A stretch of DNA of 64,000 nt from Paraburkholderia sp041321145. Its GTDB lineage: Bacteria > Pseudomonadota > Gammaproteobacteria > Burkholderiales > Burkholderiaceae. Of the stretch, positions 27,765 through 36,074 are shown in pieces. Where the stretch lies: NCBI RefSeq assembly GCF_041321145.1, contig NZ_JBGGWA010000007.1:310001-374000 (forward strand), in the 5' to 3' direction. The notes under the pieces were generated by a model, which saw only the letters and a program-made list of their open reading frames with translations, did no database searches and was not told the origin of the DNA. Position numbers and translations under genes: made by a program. How positions within the stretch are numbered: the first letter of the stretch is position 1; every line of letters begins with the position of its first letter.

Positions 27765-29159
27765 TCAACACTCGATGACGTTCACGGCAAGGCCGCCGCG
27801 CGACGTCTCCTTGTATTTCGTCTTCATATCCGCGCCGGTTTCGCGCATCGTCTTGATCACGTTGTCGAGCGACACGTAGTGCTGGCCGTCGCCTTTCATC
27901 GCCATGCGCGCCGCGTTCAGCGCCTTGATCGCGCCCATCGCGTTGCGTTCGATGCAGGGAATCTGCACGAGGCCGCCGACCGGATCGCAGGTCATGCCGA
28001 GGTTGTGTTCCATGCCGATTTCCGCTGCGTTTTCCACTTGCGTCGGCGTGCCGCCCATCACCGCTGCGAGCGCTGCGGCGGCCATCGAACATGCGACGCC
28101 CACTTCGCCCTGGCAGCCCACTTCGGCGCCCGAGATCGAGGCGGTTTCCTTATAGATGATGCCGATCGCAGCAGCCGTCAGCAGGAAGGTGACGATGCCT
28201 TCGTCGTTCGATGCATGCATGAACTTCACGTAGTAATGCAGCACGGCGGGGATCACGCCGGCCGCGCCGTTGGTCGGCGCCGTGACCACGCGCCCACCGG
28301 CGGCGTTTTCTTCGTTCACGGCCATTGCGTAGAGATTGACCCAGTCGAGCATCGACAGCGGATCGCGCAGCGACTCTTCCGAACGCGAACGCAATTGCGC
28401 GCACAGGTCGGCGGCGCGGCGCTTGACGTGCATCGGGCCGGGCAGCTCGCCACGCACCTTGCAGCCGCGCTCGACGCAAGCGGACATGACGCGCCAGATC
28501 GCCAGCAGACCTTCACGCACCTCCTGTTCGGTCCGCGACGCGCATTCATTGCGCAAGGCCACCTGCGCAATCGACAAACCGGTTTCGCGGCACACGCGCA
28601 TCAGATCGTCGCCGGTACGAAACGGATAAGGCGCTTCCGCGCCGGCGCGCAGGCCGTTGACGCGGTCACCTTCGCGATTGATCACAAAGCCGCCGCCAAT
28701 CGAGTAATACTCTTTCTCCACCAGCAGCTGGCCGTTTTCGTCGAAGGCCTGAAAACGCATGCCGTTCGGATGCACGACGCTCGAACCCGGTGCGCCCGGC
28801 ATCAGCTTGCGGAAAAAACCGAGGTGTTCGCGCTCGTCGAATTTGACCGGGTGCTTGCCGAGCAGCACCAGCTGTTTGGTCTCCCGGATCGCCTGCAAAC
28901 GCGGCTCGATCAGGTCCGGGTCGATCAGATCGGGCAGATTGCCCTCCAGTCCGAGCAGCACCGCCTTGTCCGTGCCGTGCCCTTTGCCGGTCGCCCCGAG
29001 CGAGCCGAACAGCTCGGCCTTGACGCGGCGCACGAAGCCGAGCAGGTTGGCGTCTTCGATATGCGAGGCGAAGCGGCATGCAGCGATCATCGGCCCGACT
29101 GTGTGCGAGCTGGAGGGACCGATGCCGATCTTGAACAGATCGAAGACGCTGACGTTCAT
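27765..29159 (-). CDS. sdaA: L-serine ammonia-lyase (iron-sulfur type)
   Basis: 464 residues. Deaminates serine to pyruvate, closing the route from sarcosine through glycine and serine. Both domains are present: beta domain with GIGPSSSHTVGPM, and alpha catalytic domain with GCQGEVGVACSMAAAALA and CDPVGGLVQIPCIERNAMGA. The cluster cysteines lie in these last two segments. Start 29159 has AAGG upstream. A candidate promoter TTGACG (29228-29233) with TAATTC 17 bp downstream precedes it. Divergent from a GATase1-AraC regulator that may control it. Confidence 0.95.
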   Translation of the reverse strand: MNVSVFDLFKIGIGPSSSHTVGPMIAACRFASHIEDANLLGFVRRVKAELFGSLGATGKGHGTDKAVLLGLEGNLPDLIDPDLIEPRLQAIRETKQLVLLGKHPVKFDEREHLGFFRKLMPGAPGSSVVHPNGMRFQAFDENGQLLVEKEYYSIGGGFVINREGDRVNGLRAGAEAPYPFRTGDDLMRVCRETGLSIAQVALRNECASRTEQEVREGLLAIWRVMSACVERGCKVRGELPGPMHVKRRAADLCAQLRSRSEESLRDPLSMLDWVNLYAMAVNEENAAGGRVVTAPTNGAAGVIPAVLHYYVKFMHASNDEGIVTFLLTAAAIGIIYKETASISGAEVGCQGEVGVACSMAAAALAAVMGGTPTQVENAAEIGMEHNLGMTCDPVGGLVQIPCIERNAMGAIKALNAARMAMKGDGQHYVSLDNVIKTMRETGADMKTKYKETSRGGLAVNVIEC

Positions 29160-29511
29160 GGCGTGCCTTATGCGTTGCGATGCCTGGGTTGCCGGGTTCG
29201 GCTTGAATTAGCCCCTATTGCACCGCACGTCAATTTGGACCGATAGAATAAAAACGGCATGACAGTGGGATAGTGGCGTCAAGCGGGTCGCCGGCCAAGC
29301 GCGGCGGCGGATTTGCGATGACTTCTGACGCATTTGCGACAGGCCGTGCGGGCGCGGCTGGCGATGCTGGTGCTACCCGGATGGGCCTGATGAGCCTGAT
29401 GTATGGCCCGTTGAATGGTCTGGATCGTGACCCAATGAGCGATGCCGTTAAAGCGCCCTCTATCCCCGGTGCTATGCTTGATTCAACCCTTTTCCCTTGC
29501 TGGCTGCATGC
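29160..29511. promoter_or_regulatory. Divergent control region of sdaA-sox operon and second GATase1-AraC gene
   Basis: 352 bases without a supportable gene. On the minus strand TTGACG (29228-29233) and TAATTC (29205-29210), 17 bp apart, may form the sdaA promoter. An open frame on the plus strand (29273-29515) is low-complexity and has no ribosome site. Confidence 0.4.
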
Positions 29512-30594
29512 ATGAATTCCGCTGAACCGCTTCCTCTTCAATCGATCGACGGCACCTCGAAGCAGCGCATCCGCTTCGGCATCATCCTGCTGCCGAACTT
29601 CACGCTGACGGCGTTCTCGGGGTTCGTCGACCTGCTACGCCTGTCCGCGGATGAAGGCGATTTCAGCAAGCCCGTGCGCTGTTCGTGGAGCGTGATAGGG
29701 GAAACCCTCGCTCCGGTGCGCGCGAGTTGCGGCATCCAGATCACGCCGTGGGAGACGTTCGACAAAGCCGAGCCGTTCGATTACGTCGTGGTGGTGGGTG
29801 GCCTGCTGCATTCGGGGCCGGCCGCGAACGACGCGACGCTGGCGTTCATCCGCCGCGCCGCCGCCACCGATGCGACGCTCGTCGGCATGTGCACCGGTGT
29901 GTTCTCGCTGATGCGAGCGGGCGTGCTGGAAGGGCACCGCATCTGCGTGAGCTGGTTTCACTACTGGGATTTCATCGAGCGCTTTCCGTCGGTCAATGAG
30001 GAGGCGCTGGTGGCGGATCGGTTGTTCGTGATCGATCGGCGGCGTATTACGTGTTCCGGCGGGCGGGCGTCGATTGACGTGGCGGCGGCAATTTTGTTGC
30101 GCCACTTTGAAACGGCCACCGTGCAGAAGGCGCTGCGGATTCTGCTGGTCGACGACATGCAGAAGGGGAATGCGCCGCAGCCGCATCCACCCGGGTTGGC
30201 CCCAGCCGCGCATCCGAAAGTGAAGCGCGCGATTCTGCTGATGGAGCAGCATGTTGGGCGTTCGTTGTCGCTGGATGAACTGGCGCGCAAGCTCGATTTG
30301 TCACCGCGTCAGCTTGAAAGGCTCTTCAAGGCGCAAACTGGGAAGGCGCCGCAGGCGTATGCGAAGCAGGTGCGGTTGCGCACAGCCGCCTGGCTGCTGA
30401 CGAGTTCGGATAAAACCGTGGCGGATATCGCGTCGAGCTGCGGGTTTTCCGATGCGTCGCATCTGGGCCGTGAGTTTCGCAAACAGTTCGGCTTGCCGCC
30501 GATGATGTACCGCGAACAGCGCGGCACGGCGGCGGAAGCGGAAGATAGCGGTGGGTATGACGAAACTTTTCCGGGGCGGGCTCGGGCGATTTGA
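29512..30594 (+). CDS. GATase1-AraC regulator next to sdaA-soxBDAG
   Basis: 360 residues. DJ-1/PfpI-like domain with GMCTGVFSLMRAGVLEG (nucleophile-elbow Cys kept) and C-terminal AraC HTH (LARKLDLSPRQLERLFKAQ, ASSCGFSDASHLGREFRKQF). Less similar to the GbdR-like protein than the third paralogue is. Divergence from sdaA-soxBDAG suggests control by sarcosine, glycine or serine; Pseudomonas has a sarcosine-responsive member, SouR, of this class. The link is inference. The ATG at 29512 has no clear ribosome site. Converges on choX across a strong terminator. Confidence 0.8.
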   Translation: MNSAEPLPLQSIDGTSKQRIRFGIILLPNFTLTAFSGFVDLLRLSADEGDFSKPVRCSWSVIGETLAPVRASCGIQITPWETFDKAEPFDYVVVVGGLLHSGPAANDATLAFIRRAAATDATLVGMCTGVFSLMRAGVLEGHRICVSWFHYWDFIERFPSVNEEALVADRLFVIDRRRITCSGGRASIDVAAAILLRHFETATVQKALRILLVDDMQKGNAPQPHPPGLAPAAHPKVKRAILLMEQHVGRSLSLDELARKLDLSPRQLERLFKAQTGKAPQAYAKQVRLRTAAWLLTSSDKTVADIASSCGFSDASHLGREFRKQFGLPPMMYREQRGTAAEAEDSGGYDETFPGRARAI

Positions 30595-30599
30595 AGCGG

Positions 30600-30630
30600 G
30601 TTTTCGCGCCGCCCCCAACGGCGCGAAAAC
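30600..30630. terminator. Bidirectional terminator between araC-type gene and choX
   Basis: GTTTTCGCGCCG (30600-30611) and CGGCGCGAAAAC (30619-30630) make a perfect 12-bp stem with a 7-base loop. A/T runs lie at the base on both strands, so it can serve both converging genes. It starts 6 bases after one stop and ends 8 bases before the other. Confidence 0.8.
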
Positions 30631-30637
30631 TAAACCC

Positions 30638-31573
30638 TCACTTTCCCGCTACATAAGCCTTCACCGCCGGCAAGCCATCCTTGCCATCGAAGGTCTTCAC
30701 GCCCGCGAGCCATTTATCAAGCACGCCCGGATTCGCCTTCAGCCAATCACGCGCCGCCTTGTTCGGATCCGTCTTGTTCATGATCGGCAGCATCACGTGG
30801 TTCTCGATATCGGTCGTGAAGTGCAGGTTCGACACGAGCTTTGCGACGTTCGGGCAGCGCGTCGAGTAATCGTTCGGCGTGACCGTCATCACTTTGGCTT
30901 CGCCGTAGTTCGGGCCGAATACGTCGTCGCCGCCGGTCAGATAGTCGATCTTCATCTGCACATTCATCGGATGCGGTTCCCAGCCGAGAAACACGATCGG
31001 TTTCTTGTCGCGAATCGCGCGATTCACTTCGACCAGCATGCCGGCCTCGCTCGATTCCACCAGCTTGAACTTGCCGAGGCCGTACTGGTTGCTGTCGATC
31101 ATCTTCTTGATGAGCGCATTGCCGTCATTGCCCGGTTCGATGCCGTAGATCTTGCCGTCGAGCTTGTCGTAGTTACTGGCGATATCGGTGAAAGACTTGA
31201 TGCCCGCCTGATACGCGTAGTCCGGCACGGCCAGCGTGTATTTCGCGCCGGTCAGATTCGGCGTGGGCAGCACGGTGAGCTGGCCGGCTTTCCTGAACGG
31301 ATCGATCATCGGGTCCATAGTCGGCGACCAGTAGCCGAGGAACACGTCGATCTGCTTGCTCTTCACGCCGGCGAACGTGATCGGCACCGAGGCGATAGTC
31401 TTGGTCGGCTTGTAGCCGAGCCCTTCGAGCACTGTCGATGCAAGCCCGGTAGTCGCCGCGATATCGGTCCAGCCGACGTCGGCAAATCGGACATTCCGGC
31501 ACGTGGCAGGTTCCGCGGCAAAGACAGACGAGACCGACAGCGCGCACAACGACGCAGCCCACAAACGTTTCAT
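30638..31573 (-). CDS. choX: Choline ABC transporter substrate-binding protein
   Basis: 311 residues. Signal peptide 1-20 (LWAASLCALSVSSVFAA). OpuAC-type binding protein. The aromatic choline cage of Sinorhizobium ChoX (Trp, Trp, Tyr, Trp, plus an Asp two after the first Trp) can be matched to W35/D37, W82, Y119 and W198 (VGWTD, LGYWSP, DYAYQ, LGWEPHP). This supports choline as the main ligand. The start has GAGGGA upstream. It is transcribed after choV, choW and an araC-type gene, with a 95-bp gap before it. Confidence 0.93.
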   Translation of the reverse strand: MKRLWAASLCALSVSSVFAAEPATCRNVRFADVGWTDIAATTGLASTVLEGLGYKPTKTIASVPITFAGVKSKQIDVFLGYWSPTMDPMIDPFRKAGQLTVLPTPNLTGAKYTLAVPDYAYQAGIKSFTDIASNYDKLDGKIYGIEPGNDGNALIKKMIDSNQYGLGKFKLVESSEAGMLVEVNRAIRDKKPIVFLGWEPHPMNVQMKIDYLTGGDDVFGPNYGEAKVMTVTPNDYSTRCPNVAKLVSNLHFTTDIENHVMLPIMNKTDPNKAARDWLKANPGVLDKWLAGVKTFDGKDGLPAVKAYVAGK

Positions 31574-31668
31574 GGCGTTCCCTCAGGGTGATTGATGCTT
31601 GACTGGTTTGGTTAAGCGGATTTTCTTACGCGGACTTTTTTATGCGCGGCTCGCTTATGCCGAGCGAT

Positions 31669-32667
31669 TCACGCCGACAGCCGCCGCTCGACACTCGGCG
31701 CGTGACCAAACTGCGCGCGGTAGGCCTTGCTGAAATGACACGGCGAATGAAAGCCGCACACGGCCGTGACGCGCGCGATCGACGCATCCGTGTTGCGCAG
31801 CAGTTCGCGCGCGCGGCGCAGCCGCAGAGTGAGGTAATAGTGCGTCGGCGATACGCTCAGAAACATCTTGAACATGCGCTGCAAATGGCGTTGAGACAGA
31901 TGCACGAGCCGCGCAAGTTCATCGAGCGACAACGGCTCTTCGATATTCGCCTCCATCAGCCGCACGACTTCGATCAGTTCCGCACGCGAAAACCCGACCC
32001 GCGCGTCGACGGGAATGTGCTGATAATCGGTCGACCCTCGAATCCGCTCGACGATGAACTGCTCGGACACTTGCGCCGCGACAGCGTGGCCGAGGCGCAT
32101 GCCGACCAGGTTCAGCATCAGATCGAGCGGCGCGGTGCCGCCGGTGCAGGTCATCCGGTCACGGTCGATCACGAACAGTTCATCCGCGAAATGCACGTGC
32201 GGATAGCGCTTGTGCAAGGGCGACATGTCTTCCCAATGCACGGTACAGCGATAACCGTCGAGCAGGTTCGCGGCCAGCAGCGCATACGGTCCGGTGCAGA
32301 TGCCGCCGAGCGGAATGCCCTTAGACGCAACGTCGCGCAGCAACGCGATAATCGTGTCGTCGACATAGTCACGCACATGCCAGCCGGCACAGACGATCAG
32401 CACATCCGGCATGCCCGCCGCGGCCAGCGTCGTGGTCGGCTTCACGGTGATGCCGTTGCTCGCTCGCGCCGGCTCGCCGTCCGGCGTGATCACCGACCAG
32501 GTGTAGTGCTGCGCGCGACCCACGTAATTGGCCATACGCAACACTTCGACCGCGCTGGTGAAGGCGATCATCGAAAAATTCGGCAGCGTCAGAAAGCCGA
32601 AATGCGCAAGCCCGGACAGCGGCGATTCGGATTCGGCCTCGACAGGTGTGATCGCGTCGCGCTTCAT
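31669..32667 (-). CDS. GATase1-AraC regulator inside the choline transport operon
   Basis: 332 residues. DJ-1/PfpI-like domain (FSMIAFTSAVEVLRMANY, GICTGPYALLAANL) and AraC HTH (LARLVHLSQRHLQRMFKMF, VTAVCGFHSPCHFSKAYR). Closely resembles the GbdR-like protein encoded at 11987-12982, more than the one at 29512-30594. Lies between choW (9 bp upstream) and choX on the same strand, an unusual place for a regulator. It probably senses choline, betaine or carnitine and controls import (inference). Confidence 0.85.
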   Translation of the reverse strand: MKRDAITPVEAESESPLSGLAHFGFLTLPNFSMIAFTSAVEVLRMANYVGRAQHYTWSVITPDGEPARASNGITVKPTTTLAAAGMPDVLIVCAGWHVRDYVDDTIIALLRDVASKGIPLGGICTGPYALLAANLLDGYRCTVHWEDMSPLHKRYPHVHFADELFVIDRDRMTCTGGTAPLDLMLNLVGMRLGHAVAAQVSEQFIVERIRGSTDYQHIPVDARVGFSRAELIEVVRLMEANIEEPLSLDELARLVHLSQRHLQRMFKMFLSVSPTHYYLTLRLRRARELLRNTDASIARVTAVCGFHSPCHFSKAYRAQFGHAPSVERRLSA

Positions 32668-32676
32668 AGAGGCGGC

Positions 32677-33579
32677 TCAGCTATGTTGCGCCGCCGGCGC
32701 CCGGCGCACCTTCATGACACTGCGGATGCCCGAGAGCAGCGGCGCCCGCGCCATGCCCGGCGAGCGGCCGAAGCTTTCCGTGATGCGGTCGAGAATGATC
32801 GCGAGCATCACCACCGAGAGACCGCTTTCGAAGCCGAGCCCGATATCGAGCCGCTGAATACTGGCCAGCACGTCGTTACCGAGACCCCCTGCGCCGACCA
32901 TCGAGGCGATGATCACCATCGACAAAGCCATCATGATCGTCTGGTTCACGCCGGTCATGATCGAGGGCAACGCATTCGGAAACTGCACCTTGTAGAGCAA
33001 TTGCCACGGCGTGCAGCCAAACGCCTGCCCTGCTTCGACGATTTCGCGGTTCACATGCTTGATGCCGAGCGACGTCAGGCGCACGGCAGGCGGCATCGCG
33101 AAGATCACGGTGGAAAGAATCCCCGGCACGCGGCCGAGACCGAACAGCATCGCCGCCGGAATCAGGTACACGAACGCGGGCATGGTCTGCATCAGGTCGA
33201 GCACGGGGCGCACGATCATCTCGACGGTGCGGCTCTTCGCCGTCCAGATGCCGAGCGGCACGCCGAGCAGCAGGCTGATCAAGGTCGACGAGAGCGTAAG
33301 GCCGAGCGTGATCACCATCTGATCCCAGAAGCCGGTGCCGTAGATCAGCAGCATCGAGAGCAAGGTGAACAGCGCGAACCGCCAGCCCACGCGCCACAAG
33401 CCGATACCGACAAAAAACGCCATCAGCGCCCACATCGGCACCGCTTGCAGGCTGTGCTCGACTACCGCGGCAAAGCTCTCGATGACCTTGCCGATGGAAT
33501 CGAAGGTTTTCGCATCATGGTCGAGCAGGTAGTGAACGCCGTGATCGACCCAGGCGCCAAGTGGAATGATTTCAGACAT
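32677..33579 (-). CDS. choW: Choline ABC transporter permease
   Basis: 300 residues with six or so membrane segments. Permease signature region: EAGQAFGCTPWQLLYKVQFP followed by ALPSIMTGVNQTIMMAL. Family: ProW/OpuAB. The ATG at 33579 has GAGG upstream and lies inside the end of choV (8-bp overlap); the 27-bp upstream extension is not family-like. Forms the inner-membrane channel with ChoV and ChoX. Confidence 0.93.
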   Translation of the reverse strand: MSEIIPLGAWVDHGVHYLLDHDAKTFDSIGKVIESFAAVVEHSLQAVPMWALMAFFVGIGLWRVGWRFALFTLLSMLLIYGTGFWDQMVITLGLTLSSTLISLLLGVPLGIWTAKSRTVEMIVRPVLDLMQTMPAFVYLIPAAMLFGLGRVPGILSTVIFAMPPAVRLTSLGIKHVNREIVEAGQAFGCTPWQLLYKVQFPNALPSIMTGVNQTIMMALSMVIIASMVGAGGLGNDVLASIQRLDIGLGFESGLSVVMLAIILDRITESFGRSPGMARAPLLSGIRSVMKVRRAPAAQHS

Positions 33580-34750
33580 GGGAACCTCGGTGGCGCGTGA
33601 GAACATTCAGCACGTTCGTCTTGTTGACCGAACCGCAATAGGAGCCGTCCGCTTCGACGACCGGCAACGGCGCACGGCTCGCCACGACGCGTTCGACGAC
33701 ATCGTCCAAAGGCGTAGTGCGGCGGATACATTCGATGTGATTGAGCTGCGGCGACGCGCTGCCCATCGCATCGCGGCACACGAAACCGCGAATCTTGCGC
33801 TCGCCGTCGAGCACGAACGCGTAGTCGGCGCTGCCGTTGAGCGTCGCGGCTACGCTCGATGCGTCGATCTGCAGCGAGTGCTGCATGAGCGGCACCGCGT
33901 CGGTCTGCATCAGGTCGCCGGCCGTCAGATAACGGCTAGTGTCGATGCCTTCGAAAAACGCTCGCACGTAATCATCGGCGGGATTCGTGATGATTTGCTG
34001 CGGCGTGCCGATCTGCACTACCTTGCCGCCTTCCATGATCGCGATCCGCGTGCCGATGCGCATCGCTTCTTCCAGATCGTGCGAGACGAACAGAATGGTG
34101 CGCTGCTGCTCGCGTTGCAGATCGAGCAGCACGTTCTGCATTTCCTTGCGCTTGAGCGGATCGAGCGCGGAGAAGGCCTCGTCCATGATCATCAGCGAGG
34201 GGTTGACCGCCAGCGCCCGCGCGAGACCCACGCGCTGCTGCATGCCGCCGGACAACTGCGCGGGCAGCTTTTCCGCGAACGGCGCGAGGCCGACCTGCTC
34301 CAGCACGCTCATCGCGCGCTTCTCGCGTTCCTTGCGGCCGAGGCCCGCCACTTCCAGCCCGAATGCCGCGTTGGACAGCACGGTGCGCTGCGGCATCAAC
34401 GCAAAGGACTGGAACACCATGCTCATGTCCTTGCGGCGCAGCGCCGTCAGTTCCGAGCGCGGCACGCTGGCCACATCGCGGCCGTCGATCAGCACCTTAC
34501 CGGCGGTCGGCTCGACGAGGCGATTGATCAGGCGAATCAGCGTCGACTTGCCGGAGCCGGAGAGGCCCATCAGCACGAAGATTTCGCCTTCCTTGACTTC
34601 GAACGATACGTTGTGGACACCGACGATGTGACCCGTGCGCGCGAACACGTCCTCTTTCGTCGCGCCGCCTGCCAGCATGCCAATCGCCTGCTTCGGATTG
34701 GTGCCGAACACCTTGCACAGCCCTTCGACCACGACCTTCGGGGAATTCAT
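33572..34750 (-). CDS. choV: Choline ABC transporter ATP-binding protein
   Basis: 392 residues. Walker A GLSGSGKSTLIRLINRL, signature LSGGMQQRVGLARAL, Walker B LMIMDEAFSALDP, switch His in LFVSHDLEEAM. The C-terminal 120 residues are a CBS-like region, as in OpuAA/ProV. The ATG at 34750 has AGGAG upstream. First gene of the choVW-araC-choX operon. The leader contains REP-like hairpins; an upstream in-frame start would translate part of one and is rejected. Confidence 0.94.
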   Translation of the reverse strand: MNSPKVVVEGLCKVFGTNPKQAIGMLAGGATKEDVFARTGHIVGVHNVSFEVKEGEIFVLMGLSGSGKSTLIRLINRLVEPTAGKVLIDGRDVASVPRSELTALRRKDMSMVFQSFALMPQRTVLSNAAFGLEVAGLGRKEREKRAMSVLEQVGLAPFAEKLPAQLSGGMQQRVGLARALAVNPSLMIMDEAFSALDPLKRKEMQNVLLDLQREQQRTILFVSHDLEEAMRIGTRIAIMEGGKVVQIGTPQQIITNPADDYVRAFFEGIDTSRYLTAGDLMQTDAVPLMQHSLQIDASSVAATLNGSADYAFVLDGERKIRGFVCRDAMGSASPQLNHIECIRRTTPLDDVVERVVASRAPLPVVEADGSYCGSVNKTNVLNVLTRHRGSHV

Positions 34751-34765
34751 TGAATACTCTCCTAT

Positions 34766-34919
34766 GTCGACCCGAGTTAGCGCTTTAGCGGTTACTCGGG
34801 TCCCATGCAAGGTACTTGCGTCGACCCGAGTTAGCGCTTTAGCTGTCGGCCGGAGTTAGCGCTTCAGCGCTTACTCCGGCCCCATGCAGAGCACTTACTC
34901 GGGCCCCATGCAAGATACT
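34766..34919. repeat. REP-like hairpin repeats upstream of choV
   Basis: Related units of about 54 bp. Unit A (34766-34819) contains a hairpin with perfect 9-bp arms GACCCGAGT/ACTCGGGTC (34769-34777 and 34794-34802). Unit B (from 34820) repeats the left half of A and breaks off near 34843. Unit C holds a hairpin with arms GGCCGGAGT/ACTCCGGCC (34848-34856 and 34873-34881) and an inner AGCGCT-TC-AGCGCT. Each unit ends with CCCATGCA followed by a short tail (GTACTTGC, GCACTTAC, ATACTTGC). Looks like an intergenic repeat family spread in the genome. Confidence 0.85.
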
Positions 34920-35250
34920 TGCTGCGTGGCGGACGTCCGTCCGCGCTGTGCATACATAGTTGCCAGAAAAAAGTACGCGTTGCCGACTATTTGCGACAAC
35001 CACATGTGGAAATGCGACACCATCGCCGCGCGCAAGCTGCCCGATGGCAGTCGGAGCCTTGTGGGACAACGGATTGGCGGAAGGTAGGGCGATCAGTCGC
35101 GCGTGTCGCGCGAGAGCAAGTCGGGGCGATCTGGCGGAAAAAACTGCGGTTCGGCGCGGTGGCCGGTGCGCATGACGCGGCGCAGCAAGCGCGAAGTTGG
35201 CGCGCAGTCGCAACGGACGCCGTTGCGCGTCCACCCGGCGGGGCCGAGGT
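34920..35250. other. Gap with no gene seen
   Basis: About 330 bases between the hairpin repeats and the small membrane-protein gene. Open frames here lack ribosome sites and recognisable content. Upstream promoter elements for choV may lie here but none is convincing. Confidence 0.4.
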
Positions 35251-35379
35251 TCAATGAGCGGCGCGAACCATCTGCAGCAGACGGTCTGCCCGCGAAAAAT
35301 ACCAGAGCGCAAGGCCGGCCAATACCGGGTACATGCACCACAGACGCGCGAGCGCCCAAACATCAGCGGGAAAAAACAT
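35251..35379 (-). CDS. Small single-pass membrane protein (42 residues)
   Basis: ATG at 35379 is preceded by AGGAG at 6-bp spacing. The peptide begins MFFPADVWALARLW, has one hydrophobic segment (LWCMYPVLAGLALWYF, about 13-28), then a basic/polar tail (SRADRLLQMVRAAH). Too short for many gene callers. The good ribosome site and single membrane helix support a real gene. I know no function. Confidence 0.55.
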   Translation of the reverse strand: MFFPADVWALARLWCMYPVLAGLALWYFSRADRLLQMVRAAH

Positions 35380-35532
35380 TGCGTCTCCTGCTACATCGTG
35401 AATGCCAGTCGGCAAAAATTGAAATGGCGCGACTCGGCAATGGACTGACGGTTCGTGCCCAAAACAGCGTGGCGGGTTGCACACAGCGGAGAAAAAGCGG
35501 TGGTTTAGCCGGTTCATGGTGCACGGAAATCA

Positions 35533-35548
35533 TTAGGGCAACCTTAAG
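35533..35548. promoter_or_regulatory. 11-bp-spaced direct repeat before the PXPV-type gene
   Basis: TTAGG (35533) and TTAAG (35544) are 11 bp apart, one helical turn. The same spacing and core recur three times upstream of the secreted-protein gene at 37668. Such repeats are typical of OmpR/PhoB-class response-regulator sites. The rest of 35380-35672 shows no gene. Confidence 0.4.
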
Positions 35549-35672
35549 GCTGCACACCGTTACTCCGTGTTACCAATCTCGCATCCTTCTTGCACCTGCA
35601 ATCCGCCGTCCTGCCTAAACTTCGGACCATCTTCACTGCCATCGCCCGCAACCATCAGGAGAAAAGAAAATC

Positions 35673-35981
35673 ATGCACAAAAAGCAATTATCAGTGGTTC
35701 TCGGCGGCGCGCTATTAGTGGCTTCCTCAATCGCGTCCGCCCACGTCGACGTGGGCATCGGCATCGGCATTCCCGGCCCGGTGTTCGTGCCCGCCCGGCC
35801 TGTCTACGTTGCGCCTCCGCCGGTTGTCTATGCGGCTCCGCCGGCAGTGGGATATGGCTATGCCGACGACTGGCGTGCCCGCGAATGGCATGAGCGGCAG
35901 GAATGGCGCGAGCGGCAGTGGCACCGCCATGAGGAGCATGAGCGCGACAGACGCGAGCGCCGCGGCTGGGATGAGGATTGA
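35673..35981 (+). CDS. Small secreted PXPV-repeat-like protein
   Basis: 102 residues. Signal peptide 1-23 (VVLGGALLVASSIASA). The mature part starts with a Pro/Val/Tyr-rich stretch (PVFVPARPVYVAPPPVVYA) typical of the PXPV family of Burkholderiales envelope proteins, followed by a highly charged tail rich in W-R-E-H. AGGAG lies just upstream. Probably periplasmic or surface; function unknown. 11-bp-spaced TTAAG-type repeats upstream suggest response-regulator control. Confidence 0.8.
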   Translation: MHKKQLSVVLGGALLVASSIASAHVDVGIGIGIPGPVFVPARPVYVAPPPVVYAAPPAVGYGYADDWRAREWHERQEWRERQWHRHEEHERDRRERRGWDED

Positions 35982-36074
35982 GATAAACGGGTGGCCGTGG
36001 CATCCCGCCTGTAACGGACTGGCTCCACGGCCGGACGCCTCATGAAACTCACTGAGGCGCCCTCTGCTTTCTAC

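Noticed and set aside
29273..29515. Plus-strand open frame in the sdaA divergent region
   Set aside because: Low-complexity Gly/Ala/Met product, no ribosome site, overlaps promoter elements.
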